Source: DATDFB01 sp035276475
GTDB lineage: Bacteria > Acidobacteriota > Thermoanaerobaculia > Gp7-AA8
Length of the DNA stretch: 64,000 nt
Reading direction: 5' to 3'
Assembly: GCA_035276475.1 (NCBI GenBank)
Contig: DATELQ010000117.1
Span: 14,175 to 78,174, forward strand
The first letter of the stretch is position 1; every line of letters starts with the position of its first letter. Positions 30,839 to 40,165 of this stretch are shown here, piece after piece. A program made the translations under genes and the position numbers. The notes under the pieces are model-generated. The model worked only from the letters and a program-made list of their open reading frames with translations, did not search any database and was not told the DNA's origin.

Positions 30839-33301
30839 CTACCACGCGAGGAGGAGTCTGGCCGCCTGCTCGACGTCCGCTTCGCTCGGGAGGAACTCCT
30901 CCTCCAGCGGAGGCGAGTACGGCACGGGGGTGTCGAGGGCGCCGACGATGCGCACGGGCGCGTCGAGGTACTCGAAGGCTTCTTCCTGGATGATGGCGGC
31001 GATGGACTCGCCGACGGAGCCTGTGCGGGTGTCCTCGTGGACGATGACGACGCGGTTGCACTGCTGCGTGATGGCGAGGATGGCGTTTTTGTCGAGCGGG
31101 GCGATTGTTCGGAGATCGAGCACCGCGGCTTCGACGCCATCGTTCGCTAATTTCTCGGCGACGCGCATGGCCACGTGGACGTAGGCGCCGTAGCTGATGA
31201 TGGCGAGGTCTTTGCCGGTGCGCCGCAGCGCGGCTTTGCCGATGGGCAGCGGCTCCGGCGCGTCGTCGCCGATGAGCTGCTTGACGCGCGGGTCGCGGTA
31301 GAGGGCGATGTGCTCGTAGTAGAGGACGGGGTCGGGGTCGTCGACGGCGGCGGCCATGAGGGCGCGCGCGTCGTGCGGGGTCGACGGCGCGACGATCTTG
31401 AGTCCCGGCACGCGATAGAACCACGCCTCGGTGTTCTGAGAGTGGTACGGCCCGGCGTGGCGCAATCCGCCCCACGGCATGCGCAGGACCATGGGCACGG
31501 ATGCGCCCCATCTGTAACGCAGCTTGGCAGCGTTGTTGACGAGCTGGTTGAAGCCGGTGGCGACGAAGTCGTTGAACTGGATCTCGCCGATGGGCCGTAG
31601 TCCCGCGAGCGCCGCGCCGACACAGACACCAATGGTCGACCCCTCGGAGAGGACAGAGTTGAGGATCCGATCGCCGAACTCGTTCAGCAGCGGACGGAGG
31701 AGGAGGAAGGCGTTGCCGTACTTGCCGCCGACGTCCTCGCCGTAGACGAAGACGCGCGGATCGCGCCGCAGGGCGTCGCCGACGCCGAGCATGACGGCTT
31801 CCAGGAAGGTTTTGCCCTTGGGGTCGAAGGGGGGAGCTTGCTCCACTGTTTCGGGCGCACGCTGTGCGCCCCTACCGGTGGCTTTCGTTCGGCGCGGCTC
31901 GTTGGCGAAGACGCCTTCGCCCGCTAGGTTTGCATCGGGCCAGGGCGCGTCGATGACGGCGCGGGCTTGCTCCTCCACCAGTTCCTCGGCCTCGGCCTTC
32001 CATCGCTCCAGATCGTCTTCGTCGAGCACTCCCTCGGACTCGAGCTTCGCCGCGTACGTGGCGATCGGGTCTTTGCGGGACCAGAACTCGTACAGCGCGC
32101 GGTCGGCGTAGCCGCCCTCGGCGAGCGGCGGGTACGACCACGACGGCTGCGGGTCGCGGCCGAGGTAGAGCATGTCGTCGTGATGGGCGTGACCGCACAT
32201 GCGCATGGCCACGAGCTCGATGAGGGTGGGGCCGAGGCCGCCGCGCGCCCGCTCCACCGCCCAGGTGAACGCCGCCGCAACGGCGTCGGGGTCGGTGCCG
32301 TCGATGGTGATGCCGGGGACACCATAGCCCGCGGCTTTGTCGGCGAAGACGCGCACGGCGGATTGGTCGCAGAGCGGCGTGGCCAACGCGGTTTGGTTGT
32401 TCTGGACGCAGAAGATGGCCGGGAGCTTGCGCGCGGCACAGGCGTTGATGGCTTCGTGCCACTCGCCGAGCGAGGTGGCGCCTTCGCCGATGAACGAGAC
32501 GGCGACGCGGTTTTCCTTTCGGAGGTGGAAGGCCATGGCGATGCCGGCGATGGTGAGCGCGGGCCCGCCGAGGGGGGCCATGGCGGGGAGGATGCCGTGC
32601 TCCCAGTCGCCGACGTGGAGGTCTTTGCCGTTCATCGGCGGGCCGGCCTTTCCCATCTGCGCGCTCAGGACCATGCGCACGGTCTCGGGCGTGTTGTGCT
32701 TGGCGAGGACGGCGCCGAGATCGCGGATCATCGGGGAGATGACGTCATCCGGTTTCAGCCGGATGACCGCGGCGGCGATCGCCTCCTGCCCGAGGGAGCG
32801 GAAGCCTTTGCCTTGAAACCCGGCGCTGCCGTACCGCACCTCGCCGCCGGTGAAGAATTGCTTGAGGCGGTTGTCCGTGGCGCGGGTGAGGAGCATGGCG
32901 CGGAGGATTTGCTGTCTTTCCTCGGCGGTGAGCGAGGCGGCGATGGCTTCTCTTCTGAGAAACCCATCCGCGGCATCGACGACTTCTTCGATGGCCGATT
33001 GCAGCCGTTCCCCCACCCCCACGCCCGGCGTGGTCTCCGGCACTTCGCCACGTAGCTTCTGCGCGGCGGTGGCGTCGGGGGTCAGCGAGTCGGAGAGGGT
33101 TTGGGGCAGGAGCCGCCGCAGCGGCGCTCTTAGCGCATCAATGGTGGAGTCGCTGCGCTCGTCGATGCCGTCCGCGCCGATGGCCATGTCGAGCGCGGCG
33201 ACGGCGGGTCTCAGGGCGAAGGGATAGCGCTCGGCGACGAAGGAGGCGAAGCGCGCGAGCAGCCCGGCGCGCGTGCGCGCCGGGGTGTCGGTGGCGGTCA
33301 T
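30839..33301 (-). CDS. Fused E1 alpha-beta of branched-chain 2-oxoacid dehydrogenase
   Basis: The 820-residue protein joins the alpha and beta chains of the thiamine-diphosphate E1 enzyme, which decarboxylates 2-oxoisovalerate-type acids and passes the acyl group to the E2 lipoyl domain. The alpha part (~110-450) has the ThDP motif GEGATSLGEWHEAINAC...FCVQNN (GDG replaced by GEG) and HAHHDDMLYLGRDP. The beta part (~490-820) has FVYGEDVGGKYGNAF, AALAGLRPIGEIQFNDF, MPWGGLRHAGPYHSQ and VVIVHEDTRTGSVGESI. The first 100 residues have no recognised domain. E2 and E3 genes are not in this window. It shares four bases with the upstream Uma2 gene. Fusion of the chains is uncommon but known in several phyla. 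Confidence 0.88.
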   Translation of the reverse strand: MTATDTPARTRAGLLARFASFVAERYPFALRPAVAALDMAIGADGIDERSDSTIDALRAPLRRLLPQTLSDSLTPDATAAQKLRGEVPETTPGVGVGERLQSAIEEVVDAADGFLRREAIAASLTAEERQQILRAMLLTRATDNRLKQFFTGGEVRYGSAGFQGKGFRSLGQEAIAAAVIRLKPDDVISPMIRDLGAVLAKHNTPETVRMVLSAQMGKAGPPMNGKDLHVGDWEHGILPAMAPLGGPALTIAGIAMAFHLRKENRVAVSFIGEGATSLGEWHEAINACAARKLPAIFCVQNNQTALATPLCDQSAVRVFADKAAGYGVPGITIDGTDPDAVAAAFTWAVERARGGLGPTLIELVAMRMCGHAHHDDMLYLGRDPQPSWSYPPLAEGGYADRALYEFWSRKDPIATYAAKLESEGVLDEDDLERWKAEAEELVEEQARAVIDAPWPDANLAGEGVFANEPRRTKATGRGAQRAPETVEQAPPFDPKGKTFLEAVMLGVGDALRRDPRVFVYGEDVGGKYGNAFLLLRPLLNEFGDRILNSVLSEGSTIGVCVGAALAGLRPIGEIQFNDFVATGFNQLVNNAAKLRYRWGASVPMVLRMPWGGLRHAGPYHSQNTEAWFYRVPGLKIVAPSTPHDARALMAAAVDDPDPVLYYEHIALYRDPRVKQLIGDDAPEPLPIGKAALRRTGKDLAIISYGAYVHVAMRVAEKLANDGVEAAVLDLRTIAPLDKNAILAITQQCNRVVIVHEDTRTGSVGESIAAIIQEEAFEYLDAPVRIVGALDTPVPYSPPLEEEFLPSEADVEQAARLLLAW

Positions 33302-33858
33302 GCGGGGATGGTAACGTCTTCGTAGAGGGCGTCAACCGCGATGGTGAGGGGGACTCCGGTGAGGGTGAAGGTTTCGCCGCTCTTGTAGTGGCTTACCTGC
33401 CAGCGCTCTCCGTCGCGCCAGCGATGCTCGGCACCGACGTGGTACTGATCGATGAGGAGGTAATCACGGAACGTCGAGATCGTCTGGTATAGCTCGAATT
33501 TCTTGCCGCGATCGTATGCCGCAGTGTCGCGAGACAGAACCTCAGCAATGACGATCGGGTTTGTCACGGTTGTCCATTTGCCGGGCAGCTTTTCCAGTGG
33601 ACCGCAGACCGCGACGACATCCGGATATGTGTATAGGCCCGAAGGCATGGTGACCCGAATGTCAGCCACATAAACGCGGCAGCCGCGCTCGCGAGCCGGT
33701 CGCAACGCGTCGCGCAAATTGAGGGCGATCGTGTTGTGATCGCCCGTGCCACCGGACATCGCAACGATGGTTCCGTGCAGATACTCGTGACGGATCTCGG
33801 ATGTGGATTCCATCTCGAGGTATTCATCGACCGAGTAATACCTGTCCGGGCGCGACAT
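33298..33858 (-). CDS. Uma2-family (DUF820) restriction-endonuclease-like protein
   Basis: The 186-residue product begins with YYSVDEYLEMESTSEIRHEYLHGTIVAMSGG, typical of Uma2 proteins. TMPSGLYTYPDVVAVCG follows, where the PD starts the PD-(D/E)xK-like active site, and VIAEVLSRDTAAYDRGKKFELY supplies the E-x-L..D..K part. The family is widespread and its function is unproven; a nuclease role is inferred from the fold. It overlaps the E1 gene by four bases (ATGA) and is 10 bp after the hydrolase gene's start region on the same strand. Confidence 0.88.
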   Translation of the reverse strand: MSRPDRYYSVDEYLEMESTSEIRHEYLHGTIVAMSGGTGDHNTIALNLRDALRPARERGCRVYVADIRVTMPSGLYTYPDVVAVCGPLEKLPGKWTTVTNPIVIAEVLSRDTAAYDRGKKFELYQTISTFRDYLLIDQYHVGAEHRWRDGERWQVSHYKSGETFTLTGVPLTIAVDALYEDVTIPA

Positions 33859-33867
33859 ACTCCGATT

Positions 33868-34824
33868 CTACCCTCGGGTAACGAGCCAATCCACGATCAT
33901 CTCCTCCCCCCAATACTCACACCGCCACGGATAGGTTCCCGCAATGAACCCCGTGTGCCCGCCACACGGCGTCGTCCGGAATTCCACCGCCTCCGAGGCC
34001 GCAGCCCGCGCGCGCTCGAGCGCTTCGCGGGGGAGGAACGGATCGTCCTCCGCGTTCAAGATCAGCGTCGGTGTCTTGATGCGCGCGAGGAAGGGCAGCG
34101 AGCTCGATTTCTCGTAGTAGTCGTCCGCGGACGTGAAGCCGTGGATGGGGGCGGTGGCGGCGTTGTCGAACTCGACGAACGTGCGGGCCCGGCGGAGGGC
34201 GGCGAGATCAAGGCGGTCGCGCATCTCGGGGTGGCGGTCGAGGAGGGCGAGGACCTTGCGCTTCATCGTGCGCATGAAGCGCGCGGTGTAGAGGCGGTTG
34301 ATGTGGCGCGCACCGGCACTCAGGTCGAACGGTACGGAGAACGCCGCGGCGGCGGCAATGATCTGCTGGTCGGGGTTCTCGCCGAGCCACTTCAATAGCA
34401 CGTTGCCGCCGAGGGAGGCGCCGATGGCGACGAGCGGGATGGTGGCGAGGCGGCGGGCGACGAAGTCGAAGTCGCCGGTCTCGCCGGAGTGGTAGAAGCG
34501 GGGGCGGCGGTTCGGGAGGGCGCGGCCGCGGGCATCGAGCGCGCAGGAGCGGAAGTTCATCGCTGTCGCGGCGTAGCCGCGGCGGCGAATCGCGGCGAAG
34601 AGGCCTTGCATGTAGACGGAGTTCGAGCTTCCTTCGAGGCCGTGCAGCAACAGGAAGCGCAGGGACGTGTCGCCGTCGAGGTGATCGAGAGCGAGTTGGT
34701 CGCCATCCGGCGTCTCCACGACCTCGCGGCGCAGCTTTACCGCGCGCCGCGGGCGCACGATGCGGCCCCAGATCGTCTGCAGGTGCGGCCCGGGCAGGAA
34801 CCAGGCCGGCTTGAAGTCGCTCAC
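33868..34824 (-). CDS. YheT-like alpha/beta hydrolase
   Basis: The 318-residue product has the start VSDFKPAWFLPGPHLQTIWG, characteristic of the YheT/EMB8 branch. The catalytic nucleophile elbow is GASLGGNVL, and the oxyanion loop is LLHGLEGSSNSVYMQGL. Asp lies in LNAEDDPFLP and His in CGGHTGFIAG near the end. Substrates are unknown; members are linked to lipid or ester hydrolysis. GTG 34824 is the right start because it overlaps the upstream stop as GTGA (34821-34824). The long open frame above it is a shadow of the next gene. Confidence 0.87.
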   Translation of the reverse strand: MSDFKPAWFLPGPHLQTIWGRIVRPRRAVKLRREVVETPDGDQLALDHLDGDTSLRFLLLHGLEGSSNSVYMQGLFAAIRRRGYAATAMNFRSCALDARGRALPNRRPRFYHSGETGDFDFVARRLATIPLVAIGASLGGNVLLKWLGENPDQQIIAAAAAFSVPFDLSAGARHINRLYTARFMRTMKRKVLALLDRHPEMRDRLDLAALRRARTFVEFDNAATAPIHGFTSADDYYEKSSSLPFLARIKTPTLILNAEDDPFLPREALERARAAASEAVEFRTTPCGGHTGFIAGTYPWRCEYWGEEMIVDWLVTRG

Positions 34825-36965
34825 TTGCGGTGCCACCAGACCATCCCGTTCTCTTCGTACTGCGGCGCAAAGTGCGTCTGCAAGTATTGCCATACCAGCG
34901 GCGCGCGCACTTCGTTGGCGACGTTGTCGAGGCCGTCGGCGGCGCTGCCTGGCACGAGCGCGGCGCGCACGGCGGGGTTTCGGTCGATGGCGGCGATGAC
35001 CGCGCGCTGTCGCGCCTCCGGCTCGTACCACGACGGGCCGAGTTGGCGCAGCGGGCAGTCGCGCTCGAGGAGGAAGTAGAGCATCGGGCGATTCGTAAAG
35101 TCGACGTACGTCTCGACCGGGCCGAGCGACTGCGCGACGAACTTCCGCGCGGTCTCGACGGTGCGGGCGTCGTCGCGGCTGAACCAGGCGCCGCGGGCGC
35201 GGGGGAGGTCGTCGATGGTGACGAGCGTCGCGTCGAGCGGGCCGTCGGCGGTGCGCACCCAGCCGTCGACGGCCATGTGGATCGTGAACTGCCCGAGCAT
35301 CAGCAGTGCGACGAAGGCGAGGGCGGCGTAGCGGCTGCGGACGCGCCAGAGCGTCCACGCCGCGGCGGCGAGGAGCGGCGCGACGGCGAACTGGAAGTGA
35401 AGGTGATGCCGCGCCGCGTACGACATGCCGCCGGCGACGATCCAGACGGCAATGAGGAGCAGCGGCTCGATGCGCCGCCGCGCGCGCATGACGATCGCGG
35501 CGCCGACGAAGACCGCCGCGCACGCCCAAGCGACGTACATGGTCGCGCCGCGGTCGAAGAACGCCACCGAGACCTCGGGGAAATGCCGGTACGTCTTGAA
35601 CGCCGCGGGCGCGGTGAACGGCGTCATCGTGGAGACAGGGCCGAGCGTCAGCACCTCGAAGAGCGTGGTCGTAACGAACGAGCCGGCGATGCCGAGGATC
35701 GCGAAGGTGATGAACAGCGGAACGGCGGCGCAGGCGACGCCGATCGCGGCGTTGCGGAGCGCACGCATCGGTTGCGGACGGAAGCGCGCGATCGCGACGA
35801 TGAGCGTCAGCATCGTGTAGACGCCAAAGTCGAGGCTCGTCAGGAGCGACACGACGGCGCCAAAGCCGGCGGCGACGAAGAGCGACGGCCGCCGCAGTCG
35901 CGCCGCCGCGGCGAGCAGCGCGAGGGTGAAGAGCTGCGGAACGACGCGGCTCGTCGTCGGAATCGTCCCCATGATCGCCGCCAGGAAGAACCCAAGGAAT
36001 CCTCCCTCGGCCGATCCGGTCGCGGCGGCGGTCAGCGCGTAGACGCCGGCGGCGTTGAGCGACCCGAAGACGAGGCGCGACTTCAGGGCATTGCCGAGCG
36101 TCGCGCCGCGCGTGCGCATGGAGACGTAGTCAAGGAGCCCGTCCTCGACGAAGCCGTGCGCCGGGATGATGTCGCGGTACGGCCGCTCGCCGCGCAGCAT
36201 CTCGCCCGCGGGGACGATGCCGTGCGCGTCCTCGAACAGGTTCACGCGCGGCTTTCCCTCGGCGACGATGAGGTTCGTCGCCGCGAGGTACGAGTAGCTG
36301 GCGATCGGGTAGATGACGAAGGCGAGGATCGCGGCAGCGCGGCGCTCGTTCCTGATGCGCACGAGGAACGGCGTGCCGAGGGCGATGGCGAGCGGTAGCC
36401 ACCCGAAGTGGGCCTGCTTGCCGAAGAAGAAAGTTTGGAAGACGAGACCGAGCGGCGAGAGGAGGAACGACACCGGTTGGACGAAATAGCGAACGACGAC
36501 GACCAGCAGCACCGCAAGGAGGAGGTTCTTCTCGACGGAGAACGGCGTGAGATCGACCAGGGCGAGAAACACCGTCATCGCCGTCGGGATGAGGATGACG
36601 TCGCGTCGCGTGAATTTGGGCTCTGGAAGGAAGAAGCCAACGATCGGAACGGCCAGCGTCCAGACGAGATCTTGATCGACGAGCGCGAGCCACAGCGCGG
36701 CGAACATCGAGATGATGAAGAGGAGACGTGGGGGGAGGAAGCGCGACAAGAACGCAAACAACACCGGCAGCAGCATCAACCCGGCGATGAAGTGCATCGG
36801 CGCGTTTGCGTCGAGCCCATGCGCCGTCGCGAAGCCGGGGAGCTGGCCGGCTTGGGCGGGGCGGGTCCAGTGCGGGAGGAGCGCGATGGCGACGGCGAAG
36901 CCCCACGCCGCCGCGGCAACGCGCAACAGCACGTTATTCGTGCTTGCTAAAAACCAGCGTCGCAT
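34821..36965 (-). CDS. Polytopic membrane protein, possible glycosyltransferase-like
   Basis: The 714-residue product carries ~14 hydrophobic segments. An early block (FAVAIALLPHW, FIAGLMLLPVLFAFLS, LFIISMFAALWLALV) precedes a soluble-looking segment near 250-290 with NLFEDAHGIVPAGEMLRGERPYRDIIPAHGFVEDGLLDY, in which a DxH pair is placed after the early helices. A long hydrophobic stretch follows, and a soluble tail with DDLPRARGAWFSRDDARTVET at ~605-630. This layout is that of GT-C-like or lipid-linked sugar transferases, but no diagnostic catalytic motif is seen, so the name stays generic. It overlaps fabF by 32 bp; a GTG at 36932 is a possible shorter start. Confidence 0.65.
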   Translation of the reverse strand: MRRWFLASTNNVLLRVAAAAWGFAVAIALLPHWTRPAQAGQLPGFATAHGLDANAPMHFIAGLMLLPVLFAFLSRFLPPRLLFIISMFAALWLALVDQDLVWTLAVPIVGFFLPEPKFTRRDVILIPTAMTVFLALVDLTPFSVEKNLLLAVLLVVVVRYFVQPVSFLLSPLGLVFQTFFFGKQAHFGWLPLAIALGTPFLVRIRNERRAAAILAFVIYPIASYSYLAATNLIVAEGKPRVNLFEDAHGIVPAGEMLRGERPYRDIIPAHGFVEDGLLDYVSMRTRGATLGNALKSRLVFGSLNAAGVYALTAAATGSAEGGFLGFFLAAIMGTIPTTSRVVPQLFTLALLAAAARLRRPSLFVAAGFGAVVSLLTSLDFGVYTMLTLIVAIARFRPQPMRALRNAAIGVACAAVPLFITFAILGIAGSFVTTTLFEVLTLGPVSTMTPFTAPAAFKTYRHFPEVSVAFFDRGATMYVAWACAAVFVGAAIVMRARRRIEPLLLIAVWIVAGGMSYAARHHLHFQFAVAPLLAAAAWTLWRVRSRYAALAFVALLMLGQFTIHMAVDGWVRTADGPLDATLVTIDDLPRARGAWFSRDDARTVETARKFVAQSLGPVETYVDFTNRPMLYFLLERDCPLRQLGPSWYEPEARQRAVIAAIDRNPAVRAALVPGSAADGLDNVANEVRAPLVWQYLQTHFAPQYEENGMVWWHRK

Positions 36966-38175
36966 TCGTCCCGCCGAAGCCGAACGAGTTCGAGAGCACG
37001 TGGCGCACTTGCTTCGGGCGGGCTTGATTCGGCACGTAGTCGAGATCGCAGTCGGGATCGGGCGTCTCGTAGTTGATCGTCGGCGGCAGCACGTCTTCCT
37101 TCACCACCAGCGCCGCGATGGCCGCCTCCAGCCCACCGGCGGCGCCGAGGAGGTGACCGGTCATTGACTTCGTCGAGCTCACGGAGAGCTTGTAGGCGTG
37201 CTCGCCGAACACGCCCTTGATCGCTACGGTCTCGGCCTTGTCGCCGAGGGGCGTCGAGGTGCCGTGGGCGTTGATGTAGTCGATGTCCGCCGGCTGCAGG
37301 CCGGAGTCCTTCAGCGCCCGGCGCATCACGTTGATCATCCCGCTCCCATCCTCGGCGGGCGACGTGATGTGGTACGCGTCGCTCGACATCCCGTAGCCCA
37401 CCAGCTCGCAGTAGATCTTCGCGCCGCGGGCGAGGGCGCGCTCGCGCTCCTCGAGGAGCAGGATGCCGGCGCCTTCGCCCATGACGAAGCCGTCGCGGTT
37501 GAGGTCCCACGGGCGCGAGGCGTGCTGCGGGTCGTCATTGCGCGTCGACAGCGCGCGCATGGCCGCGAAGCCGCCCACGGCCAGCGGCGAGACGACCGCC
37601 TCGGTGCCGCCGGCGAACATCACGTCGGCCTCGTCGCGCTGGATGATCTTGAACGCGTCGCCGATCGCGTGCGCGCCGGTGGCGCACGCCGTCGCAGGCG
37701 CGGAGCTCGGTCCTTTACACGTGAAGCGGATCGAGATGTGGCCCGCGGCGAGGTTGACGATGAGGCCGGGGATGAAGAACGGGGAGATGCGGCCGGGCCC
37801 GCGCTCCATCAGTTTCGTGTGCGTCTCCTCGATCAGCGGCAGGCCGCCGATGCCCGAGCCGATGATCACGCCCATCCGCTCGGTGTCGCACGCTTTGGTG
37901 TCGAGGCCGGCGTCGTCGACGGCCATCTGCGCCGCGGCGACGGCGTAGTGGATGAACGTGTCGGACTTCTTGACCTCTTTCTTCTCGATCCACTGCTCGG
38001 GATCGAAGCCGCGGACCTCGCCGGCGATCTTGCAGGCGAAGTTGGTGGCATCGAATTTCGTGATGGCGCCGACGCCCGACTTTCCTTCGAGCAGGCCGCG
38101 CCAGGTCGGCTCGTTGCCGATGCCGAGCGGCGAAATCATTCCGATTCCGGTTACGACGACGCGGCGTTTTTGCAT
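36934..38175 (-). CDS. fabF: 3-oxoacyl-[acyl-carrier-protein] synthase II
   Basis: The 413-residue condensing enzyme elongates acyl-ACP with malonyl-ACP. The catalytic triad is visible: C164 in TACATGAHA, H304 in NAHGTST and H341 in TGHLLGAAGG, with K336 in STKSMTGH. The start MQKRRVVVTGIGMISPLG is standard for FabF; the ten extra residues upstream are not conserved. It follows acpP by 56 bp on the same strand, the usual acpP-fabF pair, and overlaps the membrane protein gene at its 3' end. Confidence 0.97.
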   Translation of the reverse strand: MQKRRVVVTGIGMISPLGIGNEPTWRGLLEGKSGVGAITKFDATNFACKIAGEVRGFDPEQWIEKKEVKKSDTFIHYAVAAAQMAVDDAGLDTKACDTERMGVIIGSGIGGLPLIEETHTKLMERGPGRISPFFIPGLIVNLAAGHISIRFTCKGPSSAPATACATGAHAIGDAFKIIQRDEADVMFAGGTEAVVSPLAVGGFAAMRALSTRNDDPQHASRPWDLNRDGFVMGEGAGILLLEERERALARGAKIYCELVGYGMSSDAYHITSPAEDGSGMINVMRRALKDSGLQPADIDYINAHGTSTPLGDKAETVAIKGVFGEHAYKLSVSSTKSMTGHLLGAAGGLEAAIAALVVKEDVLPPTINYETPDPDCDLDYVPNQARPKQVRHVLSNSFGFGGTNATLVFSKHE

Positions 38176-38231
38176 GAGCGATGGATGGGGAGCGCGGAAG
38201 GGCACGGGCCGCGCGGGCCCGTGCCGGCAAG

Positions 38232-38474
38232 TTACGAGGTTTTCGCGCGCTTCTCGATGTAGTCGACGGCGTCCCTGACCTTGCGGATCTTCTCCGCCTC
38301 GTCGTCCGAGATCTCCACGCCGAACTCTTCTTCGAAGGCCATGATCAGCTCGACGGTGTCGAGCGAGTCCGCGCCGAGGTCTTCGACGAACGAGGCGTCG
38401 GCAGTGACTTCGTCGGCGTCGACGCCAAGCTGTTCGACGATGATGGATTTGACCCTTTCCTCAACGGATGACAT
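38232..38474 (-). CDS. acpP: Acyl carrier protein
   Basis: The 80-residue acidic carrier starts MSSVEERVKSIIVEQLGVDA. The phosphopantetheine attachment serine is S37 in LGADSLDTVEL, and the rest (FGVEISDDEAEKIRKVRDAVDYI) is typical for helices 2 to 4. It carries the growing fatty acid for FabF and other Fab enzymes. ATG 38474 is chosen; a longer in-frame reading is open but has no conserved residues. The gene is divergent from the MlaD-like gene, with 88 bp between that should hold both promoters. Confidence 0.97.
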   Translation of the reverse strand: MSSVEERVKSIIVEQLGVDADEVTADASFVEDLGADSLDTVELIMAFEEEFGVEISDDEAEKIRKVRDAVDYIEKRAKTS

Positions 38475-38562
38475 CGATGTCTTCCTCCAGTGCAGATTTC
38501 CCGGGGACCCTGTCGCCTGATGCAGAACGCCTTTTAGCACAAAAAACGGGGAAAATGGCGCG

Positions 38563-39111
38563 GTGAAAAAGCTCCTGTTCATCGTTCTTGCGCTAGTCGC
38601 AATCTGGATCGGCGGCCGCTACGTTCTGCATCGCGGCGAGGTCCGCGCCACGATCGTGATGCACGACGCCGCCACGCTCCGCTCGGGCGATCCGGTGATC
38701 GAGAGCGGCGTGGTGGTCGGGCGCGTGACGAAGATCGCGCACCTCGACGGCGACGACGCGATCTCGATTCGCGTCGCGCGCGATCACAGCCGCGCCGTCG
38801 TCAGCGACTCGCTCTTCGCCGTCGACGGGCGGCAGCTGATCGTCAGCAATACGTTCACCCTAGGCGCGCCGATCGCCGACGGCGCGGTGCTGCGCGCGCG
38901 CGACAGCGGCATCGCCCAGTGGCTGGCACGGCACGGCGGGACGCTCGCGCCGGTGATGGCGAAGGCGAAGAACGCCACCGACACAAAGCTCGACGAGGTT
39001 CGCGCCAGCGTGGCCAAGATGGAGGACGAACTGCGGCGCTCGAATCATCTCGACGAGGCGAAGGCGTTGCGCGCGAAGTTCGAGAAATGGGTCGCCGAGG
39101 TGCGGCGGTGA
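38563..39111 (+). CDS. MlaD/MCE-domain-like single-span protein
   Basis: The 182-residue protein starts at GTG 38563 with a membrane anchor (KLLFIVLALVAIWIGG). An MCE-like beta-barrel segment then reads ATIVMHDAATLRSGDPVIESGVVVGRVTKI, the characteristic turn of MlaD-type lipid-binding proteins, and the later ISIRVARDHSRAVVSDS continues the barrel. Residues ~140-182 are a charged helix (DEVRASVAKMEDELRRSNHLDEA). MCE proteins bind lipids for trafficking between membranes, generally with an ABC transporter; none is adjacent, so this may be a solitary form. It overlaps the DUF2203 gene by four bases. Confidence 0.72.
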   Translation: MKKLLFIVLALVAIWIGGRYVLHRGEVRATIVMHDAATLRSGDPVIESGVVVGRVTKIAHLDGDDAISIRVARDHSRAVVSDSLFAVDGRQLIVSNTFTLGAPIADGAVLRARDSGIAQWLARHGGTLAPVMAKAKNATDTKLDEVRASVAKMEDELRRSNHLDEAKALRAKFEKWVAEVRR

Positions 39112-39410
39112 GCGAGAAGAAGACGTTCACGTACGAGGAGGCCTCGAAGCTGCTGCCCGAAGTGCAGCGTCTCACGGACGAAGCCGTTGCCGAGTGCGAG
39201 GACCTCGCCGAGGGGGAGGCCGTCGAGGCGCAGCGCATCCTCACGGAGTGGGCCGAGTCGATTCTGGCCCTCGGCGTCGAGGTCAAAGGGCTCTGGCTCG
39301 TCGACTTCGACTGCGGCGTCGGCTACTACTGCTGGCACTACCCCGAGGCGTCGCTGCAATTCTTCCACGGCTACGAAGAGGGATTTGGCGGACGCGTTCC
39401 GATGGTTTAA
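39108..39410 (+). CDS. DUF2203 protein
   Basis: The GTG start at 39108 overlaps the previous stop as GTGA. The 100-residue product reads KTFTYEEASKLLPEVQRLTDEAV, then VEVKGLWLVDFDC and GYYCWHYPEASLQFFHGYEEGFGGR, the normal order of DUF2203: an N-terminal helix pair, a KGxxxVDFDxxx element and a C-terminal YxCWxxxE..xxxxH..xxGfxGR motif. The function is unknown. It lies between an MlaD-like gene and a HAD phosphatase, and the three are probably co-transcribed. Confidence 0.85.
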   Translation: MSEKKTFTYEEASKLLPEVQRLTDEAVAECEDLAEGEAVEAQRILTEWAESILALGVEVKGLWLVDFDCGVGYYCWHYPEASLQFFHGYEEGFGGRVPMV

Positions 39411-39418
39411 CGGCGCGC

Positions 39419-40165
39419 ATGCTCAAAGCCGTCGCCTTCGATCTCTGGGAAACGCTCATCACCGACACGCAGGAGCAGTCGCGCCGCCAGGAACAGCTCC
39501 GCCTGCAACACATGACCGAGATCCTCGGCGGCCGGGCCACGCCGGATCGGATCGAGCACGCCTACCGCGCGCTGTGGCACCGCTGCCACGAGCTCTACTG
39601 GTCGGCGGACGTCGACGTGCCGTGCCGGCGGCAGATCGAGCACTTCGCCGAGGCGATGGAGATCGAGCTCGACGCGGCGACGGTGGAGGCGCTCGAGGAC
39701 GTCTACGCGCGCGCGGCCGTGCTCGAGCTGCCGTCGATGGTCGATGGGGCTCCCGAGGTGCTCGAGGAGCTGAAGGAGCGGGGCTACCGCGTCGGATTAA
39801 TCAGCAACACCGGACGGACGCCCGGTTCCGCGCTGCGCGAAGTGCTCGACGAACTCGGGCTCGCGCAGCACATCGACGCGATGGTCTTCTCCAACGAGCA
39901 CGGCGCGTGTAAGCCGCAGCCGTCGATCTTCGCCGCGCTGCGCGAAGGCCTCGGCGTCGACTACGGCGAGACGATGTTCGTCGGCGACAACCTCTACGTC
40001 GACGTCCACGGCGCGCAGCGCTGCGGCATGCGCGGGGTGCACTTCATCCCCGCCGTGCGCGGGACGGCGGTGGCGCCGCACTTCGAGCATGGGCTGGAGA
40101 TCGTGCCGGATGCGACGATCCGGGATTTGCGGGAGCTGCTCGGAATAGACGGCCTCTCCCGCTGA
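39419..40165 (+). CDS. HAD-superfamily hydrolase
   Basis: The 248-residue product has the HAD motif set: motif I FDLWETL (nucleophile Asp in the first position; the second position is Trp instead of Asp), motif II SNTG (LISNTGRT), motif III Lys in HGACKPQPSIF and motif IV FVGDNLYVDVHGAQ. The helical cap lies between motifs I and II. Variants with W in motif I occur in the GS1-like and haloacid dehalogenase-like branches, so phosphatase or dehalogenase activity is possible. It begins eight bases after the DUF2203 stop, as the last gene of the operon. Confidence 0.87.
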   Translation: MLKAVAFDLWETLITDTQEQSRRQEQLRLQHMTEILGGRATPDRIEHAYRALWHRCHELYWSADVDVPCRRQIEHFAEAMEIELDAATVEALEDVYARAAVLELPSMVDGAPEVLEELKERGYRVGLISNTGRTPGSALREVLDELGLAQHIDAMVFSNEHGACKPQPSIFAALREGLGVDYGETMFVGDNLYVDVHGAQRCGMRGVHFIPAVRGTAVAPHFEHGLEIVPDATIRDLRELLGIDGLSR

